Shown piece after piece: positions 52,585-62,264 of a DNA stretch of 64,000 bases. This DNA is from Comamonadaceae bacterium G21597-S1 (lineage in GTDB: Bacteria > Pseudomonadota > Gammaproteobacteria > Burkholderiales > Burkholderiaceae_C). How positions within the stretch are numbered: the first letter of the stretch is position 1; every line of letters starts with the position of its first letter. Location: NCBI GenBank assembly GCA_027214345.1, contig JAPWHR010000010.1:184531-248530 (forward strand), written 5' to 3'. The notes under the pieces were generated by a model. It was not told where the DNA came from, searched no databases, and worked only from the letters and a program-made list of their open reading frames with translations. The translations under genes and the position numbers were made by a program.

Positions 52585-53580
52585 CTACTTGACGCTCTTG
52601 CGGACCATCTCCGCGTCCTTGAGGAAGGCGTCGACGTCGGCGCCGTATTTCTCGCGCGCCTTGGCGTAGACCGGCTGCACCGCGGAGCGGAACGCGTCCA
52701 CGTTGGGCTTGGCGTTGATCTTGGCGCCCTTGGACGCCATCTCCTTGAGCTGGTTGGCGTCGTTGCCCGAGATCATCTCGCGCGAGAACTGGGCCGAGAT
52801 CTGGGCCGCCTCCATCACCGCCTTCTGGTCGGCGGGCGCGAGTTTCTGCCAGGTCTTCTCGGAAATCGTCAACGGGATCGGGCTGTAGACGTGGTTGGTC
52901 AGCGTGACGTTGGGCGCCACTTCGTAGAACTTGTTCGAGAAGATGGTGTCGACCGGATTCTCCTGGCCCTGCACCGCGCCTTGCTGGATCGCCAGATAGA
53001 CCTCGGGCAACGGCATGATCTGGATGTTGAAACCCATGGACTCCAGCGTCCAGCGCATCATTTCGTTGGGGAAGGTGCGCAGCTTCTTGCCCTTGGCGTC
53101 GTCGGGCGAGTTCAGCGCGTCCTTGGTCGTCATGCTGCGGAAACCGGCCTCCCAGGTCGACAGGAAACGAAAACCCTTGGCCGGGGCCTTGTCGAACTGT
53201 TCCTTGAGCCACTTGCTCTCGTCGTAGAGTTTCCAACCCTGCTGGTAGTTGTCGACCAGGAACGGCATCATGGTCAGGTTCAGGCTGGGCACGTGCGGCG
53301 CGTACGAACCGGTCGACGACACCGTGAAGTCGATGCCGCCCAGCGCGAGCTGCTCGATGTTCTTCGGGTCGTTGCCGAGCTGGCTGCAGCAATAGATGTT
53401 GACCTTGTAGCGGCCCTGGGTCAGTTCCTCGACCTTCTTGGCGAACACCTGGGCGGCGGCCTGGCGCGCGCCGGCCTGCTGGTCGGTGTGGCTGAACTTG
53501 AGCACGGTCTGCGCGGCGGCGGGCAGGGCGAGCGCCATGGTGGCCACGGCGGTGGCGGTGAGCACGAAACGTTTGATCAT
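52585..53580 (-). CDS. dctP: TRAP transporter substrate-binding protein (DctP)
   Basis: The 331-aa periplasmic receptor has a signal peptide (MIKRFVLTATAVATMALALP, cut after AAAQ) and DctP landmarks: VLKFSHTDQQAGARQAAAQV, QLGNDPKNIEQLALGGIDF, GAVQGQENPVDTIFSNKFYE with its conserved Gln-Glu-Asn-Pro, and a C-terminal lysine-rich helix. The Arg that binds carboxylates is expected in the GKKLRTFPN segment (KLRT). The ATG at 53580 has a strong AAGGAG. It follows the Gfo/Idh-type oxidoreductase gene by 13 bases in the same operon. Confidence 0.94.
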   Translation of the reverse strand: MIKRFVLTATAVATMALALPAAAQTVLKFSHTDQQAGARQAAAQVFAKKVEELTQGRYKVNIYCCSQLGNDPKNIEQLALGGIDFTVSSTGSYAPHVPSLNLTMMPFLVDNYQQGWKLYDESKWLKEQFDKAPAKGFRFLSTWEAGFRSMTTKDALNSPDDAKGKKLRTFPNEMMRWTLESMGFNIQIMPLPEVYLAIQQGAVQGQENPVDTIFSNKFYEVAPNVTLTNHVYSPIPLTISEKTWQKLAPADQKAVMEAAQISAQFSREMISGNDANQLKEMASKGAKINAKPNVDAFRSAVQPVYAKAREKYGADVDAFLKDAEMVRKSVK

Positions 53581-53593
53581 CTTGCTGTCTCCT

Positions 53594-54664
53594 TCAGGGT
53601 GTGAAACCCGTAGTGGTTTCTCGGTGGTGGTGGGGATCGAACTGCGCCATCGCGACCCGGCGCCCGGTGTGGTGAGAGTGGTAGATGGCCGCCTGCACGC
53701 GCAGGTTGGCCAGGTAGTCATGGGCGCTGTTCTCCAGTGGGGCGCCATGCCGCAGGTGGGCCAGCACATGGGCCTGCAGTGCGGTGCAGGCGCCTCCGAA
53801 TGCGCCTGGTGCGTCGTGCGGGTAGACGTGTTCGGCCTCCGGAGCGTGGTCCGGCTTCCACCACAATCTGGCGTCGCCGTCCAGGCGCATCACGCCGTTT
53901 TCGCCTTCGAGCCACATTTCGCCCATGGTCAGGCGGGTGTTGCGGGCCACGTGGTCATTGAGCCGGTTGCCGTCGAACAGGCCGCAGCGGTCGTCGTCGA
54001 ACTCGAACAGAATGATGCCGGCGTCCTCGGCGGTGATGATCGGGTTGAGCCGGCGCAGCCGTGCGGTGACCGCACGCACCTCGCCCAGCAGGTAACGAAA
54101 GCTGTCGATGAAATGCACCGCCGTCTCGCGCACCAGCAGTTGCGGCATGGTCTGGAAATACGGCTGGCGCTCGAGATAGGCGCCGGGTCCCTGGCCGTCG
54201 CCCGGGCGCAACCGGAAGCTGATGCCATGTACCCGGCCGAAGAAACCCGCGTCGATCAGGCGGCGGCATTCGCGGAACCAGGGCGTGAAGCGGAAGTTCT
54301 CGTGGATGGCCAGCATCGTGTCGTGCCGCTGCGCCGTTGCCGCCATCGCCTCGGCCTGCGCCAGGTCGATGCCGAAGGGCTTCTGGCAGATGGTCGCGAT
54401 GCCACGTGCGAGCGCGGCGGTGACGACCGCCTCCTGCGCTGCAGGTGGCAGCACCACGTCGAGCAGCGTCGGTTCGGCCGTGTCGAGCAGCACCTGTGCG
54501 CCGTCGACCACGAATGGGATGTCGAACTCCTGCGCCAGCGCCTGCGCGCGTTCCTGCCGGCTGTCGCACAACGCGACCACCTTGACACCGCAGTCGCGCC
54601 AGCCCTCGAGCTGGAAACGCGCGAAATATCCCGCGCCGACCATGGCCACGCGTGGCTGCTGCAT
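53594..54664 (-). CDS. Gfo/Idh/MocA family oxidoreductase
   Basis: This 356-aa NAD(P)-dependent dehydrogenase has a Rossmann N-terminus VAMVGAGYFARFQLEGWRDC, and the usual EKP catalytic motif appears as ICQKPFG (Glu replaced by Gln, Lys kept, about residue 94). The C-terminal alpha/beta substrate domain contains LVRETAVHFIDSFRYLLGEV with the conserved H-x-x-D. The start shares one base with the stop of the preceding isopropylmalate-dehydrogenase-like gene (TAATG). Family members oxidise sugars, inositols and sugar acids; in this operon a sugar-derived acid or lactone precursor is likely. Confidence 0.92.
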   Translation of the reverse strand: MQQPRVAMVGAGYFARFQLEGWRDCGVKVVALCDSRQERAQALAQEFDIPFVVDGAQVLLDTAEPTLLDVVLPPAAQEAVVTAALARGIATICQKPFGIDLAQAEAMAATAQRHDTMLAIHENFRFTPWFRECRRLIDAGFFGRVHGISFRLRPGDGQGPGAYLERQPYFQTMPQLLVRETAVHFIDSFRYLLGEVRAVTARLRRLNPIITAEDAGIILFEFDDDRCGLFDGNRLNDHVARNTRLTMGEMWLEGENGVMRLDGDARLWWKPDHAPEAEHVYPHDAPGAFGGACTALQAHVLAHLRHGAPLENSAHDYLANLRVQAAIYHSHHTGRRVAMAQFDPHHHRETTTGFTP

Positions 54665-55743
54665 TACAGGCGCTCCACCACGGCCTGGACCACGTCATTG
54701 GTGCCGCTGGTGCCGCCGAAGTCGCGCGGCAACACGGCCTTGTCCGAGAACGCACCCTGCAGCGCGCGCTCGATGGCGCGCGCACCGTCGGCCAGCGCGG
54801 CGTCGCCATGGCGAACCGACAACCAGTCGAGCATCATCGCCACCGACAGGATCATCGCCGACGGATTGGCGATGCCCTTGCCGGCGATGTCCGGCGCCGT
54901 GCCGTGGGCCGGCTGGAACAAGGCATAACGATCGCCGATGTCGGCCGACGGCGCCATGCCCATGCCGCCCACCAGCGCGGCGATCAGGTCCGACAGGATG
55001 TCGCCGAACATGTTCTCGGTCACCAGCACGTCGTATTCCCAGGGTTTCATCACCAGGTTCAGGGCCATCGCATCCACGTAGGCATGGCTGGTGCCGATGT
55101 CGGGGAAACCCTTGGCGCGGTCCTCGAACACCTGGCGCCAGAACGCCATCGACGAGAACACATTGGCCTTGTCGACATTGGTCACATGGCCGGGCCGGCC
55201 CTGGGCCTTGCGCTGGCGTGCGAGTTCGAAGGCGAAGTCGCACACGCGCGCAGTGCCGGCGCGGGTGATCTTCATGGTGTCGTAGGCCGCGTCCGCTTCG
55301 ACCACGCCGCGGCCGCGCGCGTAGAACAGGCCTTCGGTGCTCTCGCGCACCAGCACCAGGTCGATGTCCGAGCCGCGTGCGTCAGATAGCGGGCTGGGCA
55401 GGCCGCGCCAGCTGCGGATCGGCCGCACGCCGGCGTACAGGTCGAGCGCGAAGCGGATGTCGAGCTGCGGAATGATCTCGGTGCCGTCCGGGTTGCGCAC
55501 ATGGGGCAGGCCCATGGCGCCGAACAGGATGGCGTCGGCGGCGCGGCAGGCATCGAGCGTGGTCTCGGGCAGCGACTCGCCGCTGTCGAGGTAGTGCTGT
55601 GCGCCTGCCGGATGTTCGGCCAGGCGGAATTCGCGCCCCATGCGCGACTGCGCCGCGTGCAGCACGACGAGCGCGGCGGCCATCACTTCGCGGCCGATGC
55701 CGTCGCCCGGCAATACGGCGACCGAATACGTGGTTTTTCCCAT
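54664..55743 (-). CDS. Isocitrate/isopropylmalate dehydrogenase family protein (tartrate dehydrogenase-like)
   Basis: The 359-aa decarboxylating dehydrogenase of the beta-hydroxyacid class has VAVLPGDGIGREVMAAALVV, IDLVLVRESTEGLFYARGRG, VTNVDKANVFSSMAFWRQVF, NMFGDILSDLIAALVGGMGM and PAHGTAPDIAGKGIANPSAM, the metal- and NAD-binding motifs in order. The family includes LeuB, tartrate/malate dehydrogenases and others; VREST and the absence of leu genes favour a catabolic member acting on a hydroxy-diacid. The ATG at 55743 is conserved. It follows the GntR regulator by seven bases in the operon. Confidence 0.92.
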   Translation of the reverse strand: MGKTTYSVAVLPGDGIGREVMAAALVVLHAAQSRMGREFRLAEHPAGAQHYLDSGESLPETTLDACRAADAILFGAMGLPHVRNPDGTEIIPQLDIRFALDLYAGVRPIRSWRGLPSPLSDARGSDIDLVLVRESTEGLFYARGRGVVEADAAYDTMKITRAGTARVCDFAFELARQRKAQGRPGHVTNVDKANVFSSMAFWRQVFEDRAKGFPDIGTSHAYVDAMALNLVMKPWEYDVLVTENMFGDILSDLIAALVGGMGMAPSADIGDRYALFQPAHGTAPDIAGKGIANPSAMILSVAMMLDWLSVRHGDAALADGARAIERALQGAFSDKAVLPRDFGGTSGTNDVVQAVVERL

Positions 55744-55750
55744 GGTGTTT

Positions 55751-56431
55751 CTACATCTGTGCGAGCTTGTAGCGCTCGAAAATGGCCAGCAGTTCGCGGT
55801 TGGCCCGTTCGCGGTGTGCACGGTTGACGCGGGCTGCGCCTTCGGGATCGCCCGCGCGCAGGCTGTCGACCAGCTGCATGTGTTCGCGCGTGGAATTGAC
55901 CGGCGCCGGCCGCAGCCGCAGGCTGAACATGCGAGCCCGGTGGGCGCGGTCCCAGTAGTTCAGCACCGTGGCCTGCAGCTGGCGGTTGCCGGCGAGCTCG
56001 AGCAGTTGCGCATGGAATCGCTCGTCGGCGCGGGCCCAGGCATCGAGGTCTTCGGCCTTGAGCGCGGCGTCCATGGCATCGGTGGCGTCGACCAGCGGCT
56101 GCAGTTCGGCGTCGCTGGGCTTCCTGCGCGCCAGCAATTCGGCCGCCATGCATTCGAGCGCGGTCAATATCTCGTAGATCTCGCGCATGTCGGTCGGCGA
56201 GACCGGCAACACGCGCACCCCGTGGCGCGGAATCACCTCGACCAGGCCTTCGTTCTGCAACTGCAGCAAGGCCTCGCGCACCGGCGTGCGGCTCATGCCG
56301 AGTTCGAGTGCGACCTCCTGCTCCAGTGCGCGGTGGCCGGGCGGCCAGACGTTGTCCAGGATGCGCCGGCGGATCTGGTCGTAGGCGGCGTCGACCAGCG
56401 AGGCGCCAGGCAGGGCGGCGTGGGCATTCAT
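55751..56431 (-). CDS. GntR/FadR-type transcriptional regulator (FCD domain)
   Basis: The 226-aa regulator has an N-terminal winged helix (YDQIRRRILDNVWPPGHRAL, then GMSRTPVREALLQLQNEGLV and EVIPRHGVRVLPVS) and an all-helical FCD effector domain (EILTALECMAAELLARR, DERFHAQLLELAGNRQL, then EHMQLVDSLRAGD). The metal-type histidines of FCD proteins are present (FHAQL, REHMQLV, VNRAHRERA). It is the second gene of the operon, overlapping the lactonase stop by four bases (ATGA), so it is probably autoregulated. The perfect palindrome before the operon is the likely operator. Confidence 0.93.
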   Translation of the reverse strand: MNAHAALPGASLVDAAYDQIRRRILDNVWPPGHRALEQEVALELGMSRTPVREALLQLQNEGLVEVIPRHGVRVLPVSPTDMREIYEILTALECMAAELLARRKPSDAELQPLVDATDAMDAALKAEDLDAWARADERFHAQLLELAGNRQLQATVLNYWDRAHRARMFSLRLRPAPVNSTREHMQLVDSLRAGDPEGAARVNRAHRERANRELLAIFERYKLAQM

Positions 56432-57450
56432 GGATAGCTCCAGTGGATGGGGGCCTGGCCGGCGACCGGCAGCGGCAGGCGGTGCAATGTGTCGCCGAGC
56501 AGGCAACCGAGAAGGGCGGTGCGCCGATCGGCGCCGGCAAAGGCGATGCTGGAGATGTTGCGCAGACGCTGGCTGCGGATGCCGTCCAGGTGGGGGCGGT
56601 CCATGGTGCCGGCGCGATAGGCGGCCTCGACCCAGTCGAGGTGGTCCTGTTCGCAGTCCTGCAGCCAGAGCATGCGGCTGCCATCGGGCGCGATGCGAAT
56701 CAACCGGTTACTGACGATGCTCACGACCCAGGCATGGCCTTCTTCGTCGAACGCCAGGCCGTCGGGGAAGTCGCCCGCACCGAACTGCACCACCGTCTCG
56801 CGTGGGCCCAGCGTGCCGTCGGCATGCAGCGGGAAACGGCTCAGTCGGCGGGCGAAGGTTTCGTTGACATACAACCAGCGGCCGTCGGGATGCACGGCGA
56901 CCTCGTTGGTGTAGCCCAGGCCGTCGGCGGCCACGCGGGCCTGGCCGTCTGGCTGCACGCAGACGATGAACCCGTCGTCGCAGTCGACGCGGTAGCCCAG
57001 CGCCCGGGGCGTGCGGCGCGTGCTGACCGTGACCCAGGTCCGGCCGGCGGCATCGGGCAACACGAAGTTGGTGGGTGGCAAGGGCTGCCCGTCGACCTCG
57101 GTGAGCCAGGGCGTGATGGCGCCGGCCCGGGTCAACCGGAACACGCCGCCGGTGTCGGGGCCCAGGTGGGCAAACAGGAAATCGCCGTCGGGCAACAACG
57201 CAATGCCGTTGGGTTTGGGATCGCTGCCGTCGGGCATGCGGCCGCGGTACAGCGCCTGCGTGCCGTCGGGTCGCACATGGGCCACGCCGCCGCGCCAGTC
57301 GGCGCAATAGACGTCGCCGCGTTGCGTGGCCAGCACGCACTCCGGCCGCACCAGGCCGTGGCCGATCGGTTCCAGGCCCGCCAGGGCGGCGACCGGTTCG
57401 GTGGCGGCTGCGCCATCGCGGTGCGTCGGGGTGTTCCTTGGTGCGTTCAT
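56428..57450 (-). CDS. SMP-30/gluconolactonase family lactonase
   Basis: The 340-aa six-bladed beta-propeller hydrolyses sugar lactones using a divalent metal. Metal-site motifs are visible: GHGLVRPECVLATQRGDVYC (first Glu), PNGIALLPDGDFLFAHLGPD, TNEVAVHPDGRWLYVNETFA (Asn) and DFPDGLAFDEEGHAWVVSIV (Asp). As first gene of the operon it would open a lactone to give the acid that the dehydrogenases then handle. The ATG at 57450 lies right next to the palindromic operator. Upstream extension is not conserved. Its stop overlaps the GntR gene start. Confidence 0.92.
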   Translation of the reverse strand: MNAPRNTPTHRDGAAATEPVAALAGLEPIGHGLVRPECVLATQRGDVYCADWRGGVAHVRPDGTQALYRGRMPDGSDPKPNGIALLPDGDFLFAHLGPDTGGVFRLTRAGAITPWLTEVDGQPLPPTNFVLPDAAGRTWVTVSTRRTPRALGYRVDCDDGFIVCVQPDGQARVAADGLGYTNEVAVHPDGRWLYVNETFARRLSRFPLHADGTLGPRETVVQFGAGDFPDGLAFDEEGHAWVVSIVSNRLIRIAPDGSRMLWLQDCEQDHLDWVEAAYRAGTMDRPHLDGIRSQRLRNISSIAFAGADRRTALLGCLLGDTLHRLPLPVAGQAPIHWSYP

Positions 57451-57459
57451 TGACAAATA

Positions 57460-57479
57460 CTTTAACGTATACGTTAAAG
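57460..57479. promoter_or_regulatory. Perfect 20-bp palindrome, probable GntR operator
   Basis: CTTTAACGTATACGTTAAAG is an exact palindrome in the gap between the lactonase operon (minus) and the PaiB-like gene (plus). Its half-site TTTAACGTA and the TATA centre stand out in GC-rich DNA and match the size of GntR/FCD operators. It lies 10 bases upstream of the lactonase start codon, where a bound repressor would block translation initiation or a very close promoter. Confidence 0.75.
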
Positions 57480-57581
57480 AATGCAACAAGGGTTTTCCCG
57501 CAGATCCAGGTCCTGACCGGGCCGGTTGGCAGACGCGCCAAACCACCCCGGCCCTCGCGCTTGCGATACATTTCGACCACC

Positions 57582-59599
<2,018 letters not shown>

Positions 59600-59720
59600 T
59601 GCCGGGGGTCGGGTCCTCGCCTTGTACGTTGTGGTTCGCTTCACCGCCATGTCTCGCGCGGGGAACGGCAGCGTAACGAACCGACCCCCCTTGCCCGCCG
59701 ACCTTCCTCCGCCGCTGTCC

Positions 59721-60671
59721 ATGAGCCATATCTACATCTATTCCCCCTCGAGCGCGCAGCGCGACAAGTCCGCGTTCCGGCGCGGCGTGGCACGCCTGCA
59801 GGCGCTGGGCCATGAGGTCGAGGTCGACCCCGACGCGCTGGCCACCCACATGCGATTCGCCGGCGATGACACGACCCGGCTCGCGGCCGTGCACCGCGCC
59901 GCCGCCAGCGGCGCCGACGTGGCGATGATCAGCCGCGGTGGCTATGGCCTGACGCGCATCTTGCCGGGTATTCGCACCAAGGCGCTGGCCAGGGCGATCG
60001 AACGTGGCACCCGGTTCGTCGGCTTCAGCGATTTCACCGCACTGCAGTGCGCGTTGTACGCGCAGACCGGCGCCGTCAGCTGGATGGGGCCGGTCGTCAA
60101 CGACGACTTCGGCCGGCCCGAGGTCGTCGACGACATCATGCAGGCCTGCCTGGAGGATCTGCTGGCCGAGCAGGGCGAGGGGTCGGGTTGGCAGTTGCCA
60201 CGTGTGGCCGGCCGTAAGCCGGACGCCGCGGACGCCCGGGCCGACAAGCCGCTGCTGACCCGGCCGGTGCGCAACGCGGTGTTGTGGGGTGGCAACCTGT
60301 CGGTGCTGGTGTCGCTGGTCGGCACGCCGTATTTCCCGCAGGTCCAGGGCGGCGTGCTGGTGCTCGAGGACGTCGCCGAACATCCCTACCGCATCGAACG
60401 CATGTTGACCCAGCTGCTGCACGCCGGCGTGCTGGCAAAGCAAAAGGCCATCGTGCTCGGTCAGTTCACGCAATACCAGCTGGCACCGAACGACAAGGGT
60501 TACAAGCTGCAGACCGCCATCGACTGGCTGCGCGGCCAGCTCAAGGTGCCGGTCTTGACCAACCTGCCCATGGGCCATGTGCCGACCAAGGTGGTGTTGC
60601 CGTTCGGCCTGCCGGTGGACCTGCTGGTGGACGGGCGCGATGCGCTGATCTACTGGGGCCACGCGCACTGA
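59721..60671 (+). CDS. ldcA: Muramoyltetrapeptide LD-carboxypeptidase (LdcA)
   Basis: LdcA removes the terminal D-Ala from murein tetrapeptides in the cytoplasm during peptidoglycan recycling. The 316-aa S66 family protein shows MISRGGYGLTRILPGIR, the nucleophile Ser103 in FVGFSDFTAL, the catalytic Glu216 in VLVLEDVAE and His286 in PMGHVPTK, an intact Ser-Glu-His triad. It begins MSHIYIYSPSSAQRDKSAFR. The ATG at 59721 is chosen because upstream extension is Arg/Pro-rich and not conserved. It follows the tadA fusion after 121 bases. Confidence 0.92.
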   Translation: MSHIYIYSPSSAQRDKSAFRRGVARLQALGHEVEVDPDALATHMRFAGDDTTRLAAVHRAAASGADVAMISRGGYGLTRILPGIRTKALARAIERGTRFVGFSDFTALQCALYAQTGAVSWMGPVVNDDFGRPEVVDDIMQACLEDLLAEQGEGSGWQLPRVAGRKPDAADARADKPLLTRPVRNAVLWGGNLSVLVSLVGTPYFPQVQGGVLVLEDVAEHPYRIERMLTQLLHAGVLAKQKAIVLGQFTQYQLAPNDKGYKLQTAIDWLRGQLKVPVLTNLPMGHVPTKVVLPFGLPVDLLVDGRDALIYWGHAH

Positions 60672-60708
60672 CGCAGCGTTTGCGTCCGTCACATCCCGAA
60701 CCTGGACG

Positions 60709-61365
60709 ATGACCTCCATGCCCGATTCCGCCATCGACCATATTGCCGTCACGGCACCGACGCTGGAGCGCGGTGCGGCCTGGGTCGAGCAGGTGCTCGG
60801 CGTGGCGCCGCAACCCGGTGGCGAGCATGCGCTGATGGGCACGCACAATGTATTGCTGCGCCTGGGCGACGACATCTATCTCGAGGTGATCGCGGCCAAC
60901 CCGCGGGCCGCCCCGCCGGCGCGGCCACGCTGGTTCGGGCTCGATGCACTGGAGCCCGACAGTGCGCCCAGAGTCCGCAACTGGATCGCGCGCACCGCCG
61001 ACATCGGCGCCGCGCTGGCGGCCGCCGGTGAAAAGCTGGGTACCGTCACCGAGATGCAGCGCGGCGACCTGCGCTGGCGGATCACCATCCCCGACGACGG
61101 CAAGCCGCTGATGGGTGGCACGGCGCCGGCGCTGATCGAATGGAAGACCGGCCCGCATCCCGCGTCGCGCTTGCCGGATCAGGGCGTGCGGCTGCAGGCG
61201 CTGGAGCTGTTCCATCCGAGGCCGCACCGGCTGATGGCCTTGCTCGAGGCCATCGGCATGGATGGCCCGGTTCGGGTGCGGCGTTCGCCCGAAGGCGAGG
61301 GATCGTCGCTGGTGGCGCACATCGCGACGCCACGTGGTTCGTGCGCGTTGTCGATGCCGGCATGA
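60709..61365 (+). CDS. VOC/glyoxalase-like domain protein
   Basis: The 218-aa protein resembles the Glyoxalase-like (PF13468) group of VOC proteins: IDHIAVTAPTLERGAAWVEQ, LGVAPQPGGEHALMGTHNVL and LRLGDDIYLEVIAANP contain the His/Glu metal-site pattern. The second half (ALIEWKTGPHPASRLPDQGV, LELFHPRPHRLMALLEAIG) is a partner lobe. ATG 60709 or ATG 60718 could be the start. It is 37 bases after ldcA, so part of the same run; the substrate is not known. Confidence 0.85.
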   Translation: MTSMPDSAIDHIAVTAPTLERGAAWVEQVLGVAPQPGGEHALMGTHNVLLRLGDDIYLEVIAANPRAAPPARPRWFGLDALEPDSAPRVRNWIARTADIGAALAAAGEKLGTVTEMQRGDLRWRITIPDDGKPLMGGTAPALIEWKTGPHPASRLPDQGVRLQALELFHPRPHRLMALLEAIGMDGPVRVRRSPEGEGSSLVAHIATPRGSCALSMPA

Positions 61366-61382
61366 CGCCCCGCCGGTCGGCC

Positions 61383-61388
61383 TAGAAT
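61383..61388 (+). promoter_or_regulatory. Candidate -10 box before the FMN riboswitch
   Basis: TAGAAT lies 30 bases before the riboswitch begins and just after the VOC gene. A convincing -35 is not seen. It is the only -10-like element in the short gap. Confidence 0.35.
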
Positions 61389-61417
61389 ACCGGCGCCGTG
61401 CCGTTGGGCGCGGCAGC

Positions 61418-61567
61418 GTTCTCAGGGCGGGGTGCAATTCCCCACCGGCGGTATCTGCAGGCGACTGCAGCAGCCCGCGAGCGCCCGGACGCCGCCGTGA
61501 GCGGCAGCCGGGGTCAGCAGATCTGGTGCGATGCCAGAGCCGACGGTCACAGTCCGGATGAAAGAGA
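61418..61567 (+). ncRNA. FMN riboswitch (RFN element)
   Basis: The conserved RFN core is readable in order: GTTCTCAGGGCGGGGTGCAA, TTCCCCACCGGCGGTAT, AGCCCGCGAGCG, GGTCAGCAGATCTGGTGCGA, TGCCAGAGCCGACGGTCACA and GTCCGGATGAAAGAGA. It lies about 110 bases upstream of a lumazine synthase gene and should lower its expression when FMN is abundant. The segment between riboswitch and gene has GC-rich complementary stretches that may form the expression platform; no T-rich terminator is seen, so translational control is more likely. Confidence 0.95.
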
Positions 61568-61676
61568 TCGCGCAGTCTCGGCGCCAGCACGGGCGCACGC
61601 GTACGCGTGGGTGTCCGTGCCGGTGGCGTGTGTGCGTACGCCCTGATTCCGGTAACCCACCGTGTCGAGGTCGTCC

Positions 61677-62183
61677 ATGCAGCCCAAACCATCTTTCGCG
61701 AACCGCCCATCGCGGTCGAACCCCGCGCTACCGCGCATTGCCATCGTCGCCGCCACCTGGCACAGTGACATCGTTTCCTGCGCGACCCGCTCGATCGGCG
61801 CCGAGTTCGAACGCCAGGGCCTGCCACCTGGCAGCCATGCCTGTTTCGAGGTGCCGGGCGCATTCGAGATCCCGCTGGCGGCCAGGCGGCTTGCCGCCGG
61901 CGGCGCATTCGACGCCATCATCGCCTGCGCCCTGGTGGTCAATGGCGGGATCTACCGGCATGAATTCGTGGCATCCGCCGTCATCGATGGCTTGATGCGG
62001 GTGCAACTGGAGACCGATGTTCCCGTGTTTTCGGCGGTGCTGACGCCCCGCGACTTCCACGAGCACGACGAACACCGGCAGTTCTTCAGCGCACACTTCG
62101 TCAAGAAGGGCGCCGAGGTGGCCAACGCATGTCTGGCCACGCTGGCCTGCCTGGCGGCATTGCCGCGGGCCGACGCCCCGTAG
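61677..62183 (+). CDS. ribH: 6,7-dimethyl-8-ribityllumazine synthase, type II
   Basis: RibH condenses 5-amino-6-ribitylaminouracil with dihydroxybutanone phosphate, the penultimate step in riboflavin synthesis. The 168-aa protein has RIAIVAATWHSDIVSCATRS, FEVPGAFEIPLAARRLAAGG and FSAVLTPRDFHEHDEHRQFF followed by SAHFVKKGAEVANACL. The long FHEHDEHRQFF segment and overall pattern match Brucella-type RibH2 rather than the icosahedral RibH1. No other rib gene is nearby. The FMN riboswitch upstream ties it to flavin demand. ATG 61677 follows a GAGG; a GTG at 61662 is less likely. Confidence 0.92.
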   Translation: MQPKPSFANRPSRSNPALPRIAIVAATWHSDIVSCATRSIGAEFERQGLPPGSHACFEVPGAFEIPLAARRLAAGGAFDAIIACALVVNGGIYRHEFVASAVIDGLMRVQLETDVPVFSAVLTPRDFHEHDEHRQFFSAHFVKKGAEVANACLATLACLAALPRADAP

Positions 62184-62264
62184 GCTGGCTGCTGCTTGGG
62201 TGCGGACCGCTCGGCGATGCCGGGGGCCCGCCCACGCATGCCGCCGCCGGCCCGGATGCTGCGC

